Below the pieces are notes generated by a model, which was not told the origin of the DNA, did not search any database, and saw only the letters and a list, made by a program, of their open reading frames with translations. DNA of 64,000 nt from Rubrimonas cliftonensis (GTDB lineage: Bacteria > Pseudomonadota > Alphaproteobacteria > Rhodobacterales > Rhodobacteraceae). The position numbers and the translations under genes were made by a program. This document shows positions 44,652 through 53,195 of this stretch, one piece after another. The stretch spans positions 92,613-156,612 of the forward strand of contig NZ_FNQM01000008.1 in NCBI RefSeq assembly GCF_900107585.1, given 5' to 3'. How positions within the stretch are numbered: position 1 is the stretch's first letter; each line of letters opens with the position of its first letter.

Positions 44652-45417
44652 CCGGGCGACGCGCAGCGCCTCGGGCGAGCCGGAGCGGCCGTTCGTGACC
44701 GCGCTGGACGAGGCGCTGTCGCTGGCGCTTGGCGCCCGGGTCGGCGACGGGATCGACGCGCGCGACGTCGCTGAGGCCGCGTCGCTGTTCCGCGCCATGC
44801 TCGCCGACCGGTTCGAGACGCTGATCCGCGTCGGCGCCGTCGACGCCGACACCTTGGCGCGCCGGGTGGCGGAGCTTCAGGCCGACGTGCTGATGCTCAA
44901 GGCGGCGGTCGAGCGCCGCGAGGACGCGCCGGCGGCCCTGCGCCCTGCCTACGCCGATCCGCTGGCGCTTGCGCGCGCGCTCGCCTCTGGCCCCGCCTCC
45001 AGCCCCGACGCCCCCCCGCCCGGCGGCGGCTCGGCGACGACGCCCTTCGATGAGCGCGTCCTGTGCGCAGGCTGGTCCGCCCCGGCGGCGGACGCAGACG
45101 GCGTGCGCCGCCGGCGGATCGCGCCCGGTCCGAAGGCTTCGGTGGTGCTTCCCGCCTTCGGGCCGGGCGCGCACCGCGTCGAGGCCGCCTGCGGCCCGCT
45201 CGACGCGGCGCAGGCGCGCGGCCTGCGCGTCGCCTGCCTCGGCGGCGCCGTCTCGAACCTCGCCGTCGGCGGCGGCGCCGTCCGTTTCACGGCGGAGATG
45301 CCGCCGCATCATCGCGGCGGGTTCCTGTTCATCGAGTTCGAGCAGGCGCAGGAGGGCGACGGGGACGGGGTGGCGGTGGCGTCCTTCGCCGTCCGCCACG
45401 TCCCGGCCGTCCGCTGA
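44638..45417 (+). CDS. Uncharacterised protein: helical N-terminus and beta-rich C-terminus
   Basis: I do not recognise this 259-aa protein as a named family. GTG 44638 overlaps the previous gene by 14 nt. The N-terminal third is helical with a short coiled-coil-like segment (LARRVAELQADVLMLKAAVERRE). A Pro/Gly linker follows. The C-terminal half has a beta-sandwich-like pattern with VVLPAFGPGAHRVEA and GGFLFIEFEQAQ. A similar plan (coiled coil plus FGPY module) occurs in the protein at 49580. It is soluble, has no signal peptide, and may be an accessory or scaffold protein of the glycan machinery. Confidence 0.7.
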   Translation: MSGDDRATRSASGEPERPFVTALDEALSLALGARVGDGIDARDVAEAASLFRAMLADRFETLIRVGAVDADTLARRVAELQADVLMLKAAVERREDAPAALRPAYADPLALARALASGPASSPDAPPPGGGSATTPFDERVLCAGWSAPAADADGVRRRRIAPGPKASVVLPAFGPGAHRVEAACGPLDAAQARGLRVACLGGAVSNLAVGGGAVRFTAEMPPHHRGGFLFIEFEQAQEGDGDGVAVASFAVRHVPAVR

Positions 45418-45418
45418 C

Positions 45419-46570
45419 ATGTCGCAGGACCGGCGGCCCAGAGTCGTCGCGCTCACCGATGTGCCCTTCTGGAAAAGCGCCTTCGGCAGCCATGCGCGTC
45501 TCGCCGCGCTGTTTGGCGCGCTGACTGCCGAGCTCGATCTGTCGGTGCTGAGCTTCGCGCCGTCCGCCGTCGGCGCCGGGAGCGACCGGGTCCGCGTGGT
45601 TCCGCACGGCTCCGTCGCGCCGCTCGCCGCGCCGTCGGGGCGGCATTCGCGGCGCCCGTTCCTGCGCGACCGCGTCCGCCCCGACTGGCTGGCGGCCGCG
45701 CGCGGCCTGCTCGACGCCGAGCGGCCCGACGCGGTGATCGTGGCGTATCTCGACCGGTCCTGGCTGCTCGACGCGGTCCCGCCAGAGACCGTGACGCTGC
45801 TCGACAGCCACGACGTGATGTCCCAGCGCTCGCTGAGCTTCGCCCGCTTCGGCGCCGCCCCCTCGATCGCGCCCACCGCGATGGAGGAGCGCGAGATCAT
45901 GGCCGCCTACGACGCGGTGATCGCGATCTCGGACGCCGACGCCGACGACATCCGCGGCCGGCTCGGCGTGCCCGGCGTGATCGTGGCGCCGCACGCGCCG
46001 CCCCTGCCGCCGCCCCTGCCGCCGTCGCCGCCGGCTCCCGGCCCGATGCGGCTGCTGTTCGTCGGCTCCTACGCCGAGGCCAACATCGCCGGGCTGCGCT
46101 GGCTGCTCGATCAGGTCTGGCCCGCTCTGGGCGGGCGGTTCCGCCTCGCCGTCGCCGGCGGCGTCTGCGGCGCGATCCCGGCGCCGCCGCCGGGGGTGAC
46201 GCTGCTCGGCCGGGTCGACGACCTCGGCGCGGCGATGGCGGCGGCGGACGTGCTGGTGAACCCGGTGTTCATGGGCGGCGGGCTGAAGATCAAGACGCTC
46301 GACGCGATGGCCGCCGGCCTGCCCTCGGTCAACAGCCGCGAGGCGGTGCGCGGGCTGGAGGCGGCGGTGGGCGGCGCCCTGCTGGTCGCCGACGGGCGGC
46401 TGGAGTTCATCGCGCATCTGCTGCGGCTGGAGCGCGACCCCGGCCTGCGCGCCGACCTCGGGGCCGCGGCGCGCGCCTTCGTGGAGCGCGAGCTGTCGCC
46501 GGCGCGCGCGTTCGGCGAGCTGATCGCCTTCCTGCATCGCGCCCGGCGGCGGGTGGAGGCGGCGCCGTGA
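45419..46570 (+). CDS. Glycosyltransferase, GT4-like
   Basis: This 383-aa protein starts at ATG 45419, one base after the previous stop. The N-terminal domain has RVVALTDVPFWKSAFGSHARLAALF (landmark), LLDSHDVMSQRSLSFARFG and AVIAISDADADDIRGRLG. After a Pro-rich linker, the C-terminal domain has LLFVGSYAEANIAGLRWLL, GRVDDLGAAMAAADVLVNPVFMGGGLKIKTLDAMAAG (landmarks) and VNSREAVRGLE. The NPVFMGGGLKIK block closely resembles NPTLAGTGLKIK in the second module of the giant GT at 28260, so the two may use the same kind of donor. Confidence 0.9.
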   Translation: MSQDRRPRVVALTDVPFWKSAFGSHARLAALFGALTAELDLSVLSFAPSAVGAGSDRVRVVPHGSVAPLAAPSGRHSRRPFLRDRVRPDWLAAARGLLDAERPDAVIVAYLDRSWLLDAVPPETVTLLDSHDVMSQRSLSFARFGAAPSIAPTAMEEREIMAAYDAVIAISDADADDIRGRLGVPGVIVAPHAPPLPPPLPPSPPAPGPMRLLFVGSYAEANIAGLRWLLDQVWPALGGRFRLAVAGGVCGAIPAPPPGVTLLGRVDDLGAAMAAADVLVNPVFMGGGLKIKTLDAMAAGLPSVNSREAVRGLEAAVGGALLVADGRLEFIAHLLRLERDPGLRADLGAAARAFVERELSPARAFGELIAFLHRARRRVEAAP

Positions 46571-48240
46571 CCGCGCCCGCCATCCGGCGCATCGTGTTCA
46601 CCGGAGACTTCCTGCGCCCGTCGCCCTACCGCTGGCGGCCGACGCAGCACTACAACATCCGCTGGCTGCGGCAGCTGCTCGGCGCGCCGCTGGGTCTCGC
46701 GACCCGGCTGCCGATCGAGACGGTGGTCTGGGGCCGGGGCTCGGTGGCGAGCGAAGGCGTGGACGGCGCGGCGGCGGCGCTGATCTACGACGCCTTCGGC
46801 CTGCCGCGCTCCAGCGACGGCTGGGCGCGGCTCTCCACCGCCGCCGCGGTTCCCGATCTGGTGGAGACCTTCATCCACGGCCTGTTCCGCGACGCGCTGG
46901 TGATCGGCTTCGAGACGCCGCCGATGCTGGAGGGCTGCCTGCGCCGGGCCGGTGTTCCCCATATCGACGTCATCAACCACCCGGTGCGCTTTCTCGACGA
47001 CATCTTCCTCGGCTTCCGCAGCGACCTCGCGCCCGTCCGCGCGGCGCTGGCGCGCCATGCGGTGCGGGAGGACCGGCTGCGCCTGATGGCGGGCGTGCAG
47101 GCGGCCGCGGCGCAGCGGCTGTTCGAGAAGGCGCTCGAGCCCCGCAGCCTGCTGTTCCTGATGCAGGTCGCCGACGACCGCAGCCAGATCCGCGACGGCG
47201 CCTTCGTCGGCGCGACGGACTATCTCGAGGAGATCGCGGCGCTCGCGCGGGGCTTCTCGCGCGTCTACGTCAAGGAGCATCCGCTGCAGCCGCGCTCGCC
47301 GCATTCCCGCGCGATCCTGGCGCGCTGCCCCAACGCCGAGACGGCCGTGGAGAACTTCTACAGCCTTGTCGCGACCGACCAGATCGCCGCCGTCGCCTCG
47401 CTGAGCTCCAGCGCGACGCTGGAGGCGGGCTATTTCGGCAAGGCGGCGCACTATCTGCTCGGCGCGCCCTATGCGCTGGCGCCGGACGGCCGCGCGCCGG
47501 CCCCGCACGAGCATGTCGGCGTGTTCGACGCGTTCCTGACGCCCGATTTCTGGCGCGAGGCGCTCGATGGAACCGTGCCGGTCACGGCGACCGACGGGCT
47601 GCGCCCGCCGTTCAAGCCCAACCGCCTGCGCGCCTCGCTGCGCAGCTTCTGGGGCTTCAACCAGATCGACACCGACGCCGCCGTCGCCCTGCCGCTGCGC
47701 GACGCGCTGTCGCCGCTGGAGGCGCGGCTGGCGGCGTTGGAGAGTGCGGGCGGGCCGGGCTCGGCGGGGGCTGGCGCGCCCCGGCTGCCCCGCGACCTGC
47801 GCCCCGACCTGCGCCTGCGGCCGCGCGCGGCGCTGGACTGGGACGGCGGGGTGGAGATCGAACCGGGCGAGGAGGGCCACGCGGTCTTCGGCCCCTATCT
47901 CGCCCTGCCGCCGGGGCGCTACCGCCTGCGCCTCGCCGTCGCCGCGCCGCCGCGCCCGCGGCGGCTGCTGTCGCGCCGGCGTGCGGGCGAGGCCGCGCGC
48001 TTCGAGGTCGCGCTCGGGGCCGCTGCGGTGGTCTGGGCGGCGGCGCTGTCGGAGCTGCCGGCGCCGTCGCGGCGCGCAGGGGGCGAGCGGCGCGTGACGG
48101 TCGCGTTCGAGGCGTCCGGGGCGCCGGGAGCCGCCCCGTTCGAGTTCCGCGTCTGGGCGGCGGCGGACGCCGCGCTGACCATCCGCACCCTGCGGCTCGA
48201 GGCTGTGGACGGGCTTGCGGGCGCGGGCGGCGCCGGATGA
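46567..48240 (+). CDS. Capsule polysaccharide biosynthesis-type protein with C-terminal beta module
   Basis: This 557-aa protein starts at GTG 46567 (GTGA overlap). The N-terminal 380 residues have RIVFTGDFLRPSPYRWRPTQHYN, VIGFETPPMLEGCL, VYVKEHPLQPRSPHS and VASLSSSATLEAGYFGK. The KEHP and SSSATLEA blocks resemble the capsule biosynthesis proteins of the KpsS/LipB type, which transfer Kdo or related sugars, but the match is partial. The C-terminal 150 residues form a beta-rich module with HAVFGPYLALPPGRYRLRLAV and FEFRVWAAADAALTIRTLRLEAV, shared with the protein at 49580. It lies between two GT4 genes with 4-nt overlaps on both sides. Confidence 0.7.
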   Translation: MTAPAIRRIVFTGDFLRPSPYRWRPTQHYNIRWLRQLLGAPLGLATRLPIETVVWGRGSVASEGVDGAAAALIYDAFGLPRSSDGWARLSTAAAVPDLVETFIHGLFRDALVIGFETPPMLEGCLRRAGVPHIDVINHPVRFLDDIFLGFRSDLAPVRAALARHAVREDRLRLMAGVQAAAAQRLFEKALEPRSLLFLMQVADDRSQIRDGAFVGATDYLEEIAALARGFSRVYVKEHPLQPRSPHSRAILARCPNAETAVENFYSLVATDQIAAVASLSSSATLEAGYFGKAAHYLLGAPYALAPDGRAPAPHEHVGVFDAFLTPDFWREALDGTVPVTATDGLRPPFKPNRLRASLRSFWGFNQIDTDAAVALPLRDALSPLEARLAALESAGGPGSAGAGAPRLPRDLRPDLRLRPRAALDWDGGVEIEPGEEGHAVFGPYLALPPGRYRLRLAVAAPPRPRRLLSRRRAGEAARFEVALGAAAVVWAAALSELPAPSRRAGGERRVTVAFEASGAPGAAPFEFRVWAAADAALTIRTLRLEAVDGLAGAGGAG

Positions 48241-49592
48241 TCCACCTCCACACCCCGGCGCCGCCGGCGAGGACCGGCACCGCCGCCTATGCGGGGCGGC
48301 TGCTGCGCGAGCTGCGCCGGCTGGGCGCCCCCCCCGAGGCGCTGCGCGTGGTGACGGAGGCGCCCGGCGGCCCCTGCGAGGGTTTCGCGCGCATCGAGGG
48401 CGCCGCCTGGCCCCGCGTCGCGGCGCCGGGGGAGATCCATGTGTTCTTCCTCGCCAACAACGCCGCCCACATCCCCGTCCACGCCGCCCTGCGGGAGCTG
48501 CGCCGCATCCCGCCCCCGAATGGCGGCGCGCCCGCCCGCGCGATCGCCGTGATCCACGAGCCCTGCTGCTGGATGGCGCTCAACCTCGCCGCCGGGCGCG
48601 GGCTGGGCGGCTTCTCGACCGCGGCGCTGACGGCGGGGCTGGAGGACCAGTACGGCCCCGCCGGCGGGCGGATGCTGGAGGATTTCCGCGCCGGCCGCGC
48701 CGCGCCCGCCTTCGAGTACGTCACCCACATGCTCGGCCACGCCCTGCGCGGGGCCGACGAGATCTGGACCCACAGCCGCTTCGCCGCACTGAAGCTGATC
48801 CTGGAGAGCCGCATCCCCGCCGCCGCGCTGCCGCGCTTCCGGGTGTTCGACCATCCGCCGCCCGAGCATCTTCGGGCCGAGCATCTTCGGGCCGAGCATC
48901 TCCGGGCCGAGTGTTTCGGGGCCGAGTGTTTCGGGGCCGGCGCGGCGCCGCGCCGCGCGGTCTTCACCGTCGGCCTCTTCGGCCATGTCACCCGGCCCAA
49001 GCGCGTGCGCGAGGCGGTGCGCGCCTTCTACCGGGCGAGCTGCCGCGTCGAGCCCGACGAGCTGCCGCTGCTGCGGATGCTGGTCGCGGGCGAGATCCCC
49101 GACCCCGGCCGCTACGACCCGCGCGCCGACGCCGCCGAGCTTGGCGTGGCCGACCGCGTCGACTTCGTCGGCCGGCTGGACGATGACGGCTTCGTGGCGG
49201 GGATGGCCGCCTGCGGCCTGATCCTCAACCTGCGCCACCCCTCCAACGGCGAGACCAGCGGCACGCTGATCGAGGCGCGCGCGCTGGGCGTGGCGACCGT
49301 GACCTCGGACTGCCAGGCGATGCGCGAGGGCGGCGCGACGGCGCGCGTCCCCACGCCGCCGGGCGACGAGGTGGAGGCCTGCGCGCGGGCCATCGGGGCG
49401 GCCTTCGCGGCCTGGCGCGGGCGGCGGAAGACGGGCGCCGCGCCGCCGCCGGGAAAGGACGCGGCGCAGGACGGGGCGGAGGATGGGGCGCAGGACGGGG
49501 CGCCGCCGCCGGCCCCGCTGGCGGCGATGATCGCCGCGATGGCGCGGCGCGGGTGGCGGAACGGGAGCCGGGGAGCGCCATGGGTGGACTGA
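48237..49592 (+). CDS. Glycosyltransferase, GT4-like, with in-frame repeat
   Basis: This 451-aa protein starts at ATG 48237 (ATGA overlap). The N-terminus IHLHTPAPPARTGTAAYAGRLLRELRRLG is typical of GT-B enzymes. Middle landmarks are AVIHEPCCWMALNLA and GADEIWTHSRFAALKLI. The C-terminal domain has VGLFGHVTRPKRV, DRVDFVGRLDDDGFVAGMAACGLILNLRHPSNGETSGTLIEARALG (landmarks), with the NGETSGTLIEA donor-site motif. A 25-residue insert of EHLRA/ECFGA pentapeptides separates the domains. The C-terminal tail (QDGAEDGAQDG) is low-complexity. It overlaps the next gene by 13 nt. Confidence 0.88.
   Translation: MIHLHTPAPPARTGTAAYAGRLLRELRRLGAPPEALRVVTEAPGGPCEGFARIEGAAWPRVAAPGEIHVFFLANNAAHIPVHAALRELRRIPPPNGGAPARAIAVIHEPCCWMALNLAAGRGLGGFSTAALTAGLEDQYGPAGGRMLEDFRAGRAAPAFEYVTHMLGHALRGADEIWTHSRFAALKLILESRIPAAALPRFRVFDHPPPEHLRAEHLRAEHLRAECFGAECFGAGAAPRRAVFTVGLFGHVTRPKRVREAVRAFYRASCRVEPDELPLLRMLVAGEIPDPGRYDPRADAAELGVADRVDFVGRLDDDGFVAGMAACGLILNLRHPSNGETSGTLIEARALGVATVTSDCQAMREGGATARVPTPPGDEVEACARAIGAAFAAWRGRRKTGAAPPPGKDAAQDGAEDGAQDGAPPPAPLAAMIAAMARRGWRNGSRGAPWVD
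48864..48938 (+). repeat. Five tandem 15-bp units inside a glycosyltransferase gene
   Basis: Three units of GAGCATCTTCGGGCC (the third with one change) are followed by two of GAGTGTTTCGGGGCC, encoding EHLRA three times and ECFGA twice. The repeat is in frame and sits between the two GT-B domains. Confidence 0.9.
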
Positions 49593-50317
49593 AATGGTTC
49601 GGCGCCGCGGCGGCGCGGCGCGCCGAGACGCTCGCCGCGCGGGTCGAGGCGCTGGAGGACGCCCTGCGCGAGGAGCGCGGCCGGCGCGAGCATCTGGAGG
49701 CGCGGCTGGAGGCGCTGGCGGCGCTCTACGAGCGGCGGGTGGACCTGATCTATGCGCGGCTGCTGGAGGTTCTGCCCGAACTGGCGGCGGCGGGCCGGCT
49801 GGGCTTTCTGGAGCCGCCCGGCCGGGAGAGTTCGGACGGGCGCGCGCCGCTGGCGCCGGGCGCGATGACGGCGCCGCTGACGATGCACGGCTTCCGCCTG
49901 ACGCTCGGGGGCGCCGTCGAGCGCGAGGACGCGGTCGAGATCCTCGGCGCGCGCCGCGGCATCGCGCTGTTCGGCCCCTATCGCCGCCTGCCGGCGGGGC
50001 GCTGGCGCGTCACCTGGCGCTTCCGCGCGCCGGAAGCGGGCGCGGAGGCGGGAGGAGCGGAGGCGCCCGCCGTCGGGCTGGAGGCGGTGGACGCCGCGAC
50101 GGGCGCGACGCTGGCCTCCGGGCGGCTCGGCCCCCTCGGCGCGGGCGCGTGGGGCGCGGCGCTGGTGGTGGACGCGGGCGACGCCCTCTCCAACCCGCTG
50201 GAGCTGCGCGCGCGCCAGCTGGGCGAGGCGCCGGCCTTCCTGACCGCCGTCGAGCTGGAGCCGCTCGGCGCCGCCGCTTCTGCGGCCGCCGCCCCGCCCG
50301 CAGACCGGGAGGGCTGA
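49580..50317 (+). CDS. Uncharacterised coiled-coil protein with FGPY beta module
   Basis: This is a 245-aa protein of no family I can name. ATG 49580 (MGGLKWFG) follows GGGGAG; GTG-type starts upstream at 49553 would lengthen it by 9 residues. Residues about 12-60 form a strong coiled coil (LAARVEALEDALREERGRRE and on). Residues about 100-235 form a beta-rich module with GIALFGPYRRLPAGRWRVTWRF and FLTAVELEPLG, close to the C-terminus of the protein at 46567. It is soluble and lies within the overlapping glycosyltransferase run. A role as a scaffold or glycan-binding accessory protein is inference. Confidence 0.72.
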   Translation: MGGLKWFGAAAARRAETLAARVEALEDALREERGRREHLEARLEALAALYERRVDLIYARLLEVLPELAAAGRLGFLEPPGRESSDGRAPLAPGAMTAPLTMHGFRLTLGGAVEREDAVEILGARRGIALFGPYRRLPAGRWRVTWRFRAPEAGAEAGGAEAPAVGLEAVDAATGATLASGRLGPLGAGAWGAALVVDAGDALSNPLELRARQLGEAPAFLTAVELEPLGAAASAAAAPPADREG

Positions 50318-50322
50318 GCGCC

Positions 50323-51504
50323 GTGGCCGGCCGCCTGACCGCGCCGCCCCTGCCGGTCGAGACGCCGCGCGCGCTGTTCGACGTCTCGCGCCTGCTGCGC
50401 CAGCGCGCCCGCGCCTTCGGCACGGGGGTCGACCGCATCGACCTCGCCATCGGCCTCGACCTCGCGGCGCGCTTCGGGCCGGACTGCCTGTTCGTGCATG
50501 CGGCCCCGGCGGGGCCGGCGCTGCTGCCGCACGCCGTCGGGGCGGCGGCGCTGCGGGCGCTGGCGCGGCGCTGGGGCGCGCTCCCGGCGGCCGGGGACGC
50601 GAAGGAACCCGACGCCGACCCGTCGGCGCCGCGGGGGCTCGCGCGCGCGCTGCTGGCCGGCGCCGTCCGGGGCGCGGCGGGCGGCTTCCGCGCCCTCGCC
50701 GGGCCCGACGTCACCTATGTCGTCGCCTCCCATTCCGGGCTGCCGGCGGAGCGGGGCGGGATCGACCGGGTGGACCCCGGCCGGCGGATGCGCCGGCTCG
50801 CCTACATCCACGACGTGATCCCGCTCGAATATCCCGAGTACCAGACGCCGCGCAGCGCGCGCCGCTTCGAGCGGTTCCTCGCCGCGCTCGGCGCCGCGCC
50901 GACGCGCTATGTCGCGAACTCCGCCGACACCGCGCGCCGCCTGGGCGCCTGCGCCGCGGCGCGGGGCTGGGCCGTGGAGGGGATCGACGCGCTGCCGCCG
51001 CGGCTGGAGCCGGGGCCGCCGCCCCGCGACGACCCGGCCCCGCGCCCGGCCGTGCGCGCCATCCTGGACGGCGCCGCGCCGTGGTTCATCGCCATCGGCA
51101 CCATCGAGCCGCGCAAGAACCACCTGCTGCTGCTGCAGCTGTGGCGGGCGCTGGCGGAGGCGGGGACGCCACCGCGTCTGGCGGTCGTGGGCCGGCGCGG
51201 CTGGGAGAACGAGATGGTCGTGGACATGCTCGACCGCTGCGCCGCCATCGCGCCCCATGTCAGCGAGTTCGGCGACCTCTCCGACGCCGAGACGCTGGCG
51301 CTGCTGAAAGGCGCGCGGGCGCTGCTGTTTCCGTCCTTCGCCGAGGGGCTGGGCCTGCCGCTGATGGAGGCCGCCGCAGTGGGGACGCCGGCCATCGTCT
51401 CCGACCTGCCGGTGTTCCGCGAGATCGCGCCGCCGGGAACCGTGTTCCTCGACCCGCTCGACGGGCCGGGCTGGGCCCGGGCGATCCGCGCGCGGCTGGG
51501 CTGA
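50323..51504 (+). CDS. Glycosyltransferase, GT4 family
   Basis: This is a 393-aa protein. GTG 50323 is the likely start, 5 bp after the previous stop, with GGGAGG upstream. The N-terminal domain reads RALFDVSRLLRQRARAFGTGVDRIDLAIG, with YVVASHSGLP and RLAYIHDVIPLEYPEYQTPRS. The C-terminal domain has FIAIGTIEPRKNHLLLLQLW, VVGRRGWENEMVVDML and LLFPSFAEGLGLPLMEAAAVGTPAIVSD (landmarks); EGLGLPLMEA is the retaining-enzyme donor motif. The IGTIEPRKNH block is typical of mannosyltransferase-like GT4 enzymes, which would fit the ManC-made GDP-mannose, but donor choice cannot be read from the sequence. Confidence 0.93.
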   Translation: MAGRLTAPPLPVETPRALFDVSRLLRQRARAFGTGVDRIDLAIGLDLAARFGPDCLFVHAAPAGPALLPHAVGAAALRALARRWGALPAAGDAKEPDADPSAPRGLARALLAGAVRGAAGGFRALAGPDVTYVVASHSGLPAERGGIDRVDPGRRMRRLAYIHDVIPLEYPEYQTPRSARRFERFLAALGAAPTRYVANSADTARRLGACAAARGWAVEGIDALPPRLEPGPPPRDDPAPRPAVRAILDGAAPWFIAIGTIEPRKNHLLLLQLWRALAEAGTPPRLAVVGRRGWENEMVVDMLDRCAAIAPHVSEFGDLSDAETLALLKGARALLFPSFAEGLGLPLMEAAAVGTPAIVSDLPVFREIAPPGTVFLDPLDGPGWARAIRARLG

Positions 51505-51513
51505 GGGCGGCCC

Positions 51514-53061
51514 GTGGGACGAGGCGCCCCGCCGCTGCTGCCGCCGGCCGCGCCGGGCTGGCCGTCGCCGCTGCCGGCGGGAGAGCCTTCGCCGCCGCCG
51601 GCGGGGGAGGCGGGCCGCCTCGACGGCCCGTCCATGGCCGAGGCCGCCGCCGCGCTGGCGCGCATCCGCGTGGAGGCGCTGTGGTGGCCGGCGCCGCGGG
51701 CGGGCGCGCCGCGGCCGCGGGCGCTCGCCTTCGGCGCGGCCGGGCTGGCGGCGGCGCGGGCGCGCTTCGCTGACGCCGACATCCTGCGCGCCGACGCCGC
51801 CGCGGCGACGGACCCCGAGCGGCTGGAGGCGGCGTTCGGCCCGCCCGCCGACGTCGCCCTCTGGGCCCGTATCGGCGGCGCGGCGGTCCTTGGCGCGGCG
51901 GGGGAGGCCTTGGGAGAGGCGCCGCCGCCGGACCCGCTCGCCCTGCTCGCGGTCGCGCGCCCGCGCTGCCCGTGGTCGGGCCGCGAGGTCGCGCTCGGCG
52001 CGGCGCTCGACGCGCAGGCGCTGCTGCGCGCCGCGGCGCTGCGCGCGCGCGGGCCGGTCGCGCTGGTGGGCATGAGCCGCTGGAAGCGCCGCTGCCTCGC
52101 GCCGTTCCTGACCGGGCCGGACGGGCCGCCGCGCGCCGCGCGCAGCCTCGCGGAGGCCGGCGACGGCCCCCGCGCGCTGTGGGGCGACGCCGGCGAGGGC
52201 GATCCGGCCGCGGCGGGCGCGCTGCGGGTGGAGGACGGCTTCCTGCGCTCGGTGGGGCTCGGCCTGCGGCACACCGCGCCGGTGTCGCTGGCCATCCGCC
52301 CCGGCCCGCCGCATTTCGACGCCACCCGCCGCAACGCCTTCGAGCAGACCGTCGCCGCCGCCGACTTCACCCCCGCCCTGAAGGCGCGCGCGGCGGCGCT
52401 GCGGGCGCAGGTGCTGGCGGCGGGGCTCACCAAGTACAACCTCGAAGGCGCCGCCGCCCTGCCCGACGCCGGCGGCCGGCTGCGCGTGCTGGCGCCCGGC
52501 CAGGTGGAGGACGACGCCTCCATCCGCCTCGGCGCCCGCGCCGTGCGCACCAACCTCGCCCTGCTGGAGGCCGCGCGCGCGCGGTTTCCGGACGCCTTCC
52601 TGCTGTTCAAGCCCCATCCGGACGTCGAGACCGGCCTGCGGCCGGGCGCCGTCCCCCGCGCCGAGGCGCTGCGCTTCGCGGACGCCGTCGCCGACCGGGC
52701 CCCGGCGGCGGCCTGCCTGGACTGGGCCGACCGGGTGGCGACCATCACCTCGCTGATGGGTTTCGAGGCGCTGCTGCGGCGCAAGGCCGTCACCTGCTTC
52801 GGGCGCCCGTTCCACGCCGGCTGGGGGCTGACCGACGACGTCGACCCGCCGCCGCGCGACCGCGCGCTCGACCTCGACGAACTGACCGCGGCGGCGCTGA
52901 TCCTGCATCCCGACTACATCGACCCGGCCTCCGGCCTGCCGGCGCCGCCGGAGATCGCCGTGGCGGCGCTGCTGCGCGCGCGGGCCGCGGCGAGGCGGCC
53001 GCTCGGGCGGCTGGACCGGGCCTGGCGCGATGCGCTGTCCTGGACGCTCAACCGCTTCTGA
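51514..53061 (+). CDS. KpsC-like capsule Kdo transferase, single module
   Basis: This 515-aa protein starts at GTG 51514, with ATG 51634 as an alternative after a Pro-rich leader. Conserved KpsC blocks are RVEDGFLRSVGLG, TKYNLEGAA, LAPGQVEDDASI, LFKPHPDVETGLR, ITSLMGFEALLRRKAV and CFGRPFHAGWGLTDD. KpsC adds beta-linked Kdo to a phospholipid to build the linker of ABC-exported capsules. Classical KpsC carries two such modules in about 670 aa; this one has a single recognisable module preceded by about 200 non-conserved residues. It is the clearest sign that the locus is a group 2-type capsule cluster and explains the kdsD/kdsA pair at 20.6-22.7 kb. Confidence 0.88.
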   Translation: MGRGAPPLLPPAAPGWPSPLPAGEPSPPPAGEAGRLDGPSMAEAAAALARIRVEALWWPAPRAGAPRPRALAFGAAGLAAARARFADADILRADAAAATDPERLEAAFGPPADVALWARIGGAAVLGAAGEALGEAPPPDPLALLAVARPRCPWSGREVALGAALDAQALLRAAALRARGPVALVGMSRWKRRCLAPFLTGPDGPPRAARSLAEAGDGPRALWGDAGEGDPAAAGALRVEDGFLRSVGLGLRHTAPVSLAIRPGPPHFDATRRNAFEQTVAAADFTPALKARAAALRAQVLAAGLTKYNLEGAAALPDAGGRLRVLAPGQVEDDASIRLGARAVRTNLALLEAARARFPDAFLLFKPHPDVETGLRPGAVPRAEALRFADAVADRAPAAACLDWADRVATITSLMGFEALLRRKAVTCFGRPFHAGWGLTDDVDPPPRDRALDLDELTAAALILHPDYIDPASGLPAPPEIAVAALLRARAAARRPLGRLDRAWRDALSWTLNRF

Positions 53062-53195
53062 ACGCCGCGCCGCCATGGTCGCGGGATGGTCGGCGGGCGG
53101 GCGGGGTTGCCCTTCCCGGCCCGGGGCGCCATCGCTCTGACGAAAGCGCGCGACCGCTGCGGCGGCGCGCGCGCGCTCTGGAGGGACGAAGCTCG

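Noticed and set aside
46567..48240. Firm KpsS assignment for the 557-aa protein
   Set aside because: Only the KEHP and SSSATLEA blocks are suggestive; the rest does not match well enough to name it.
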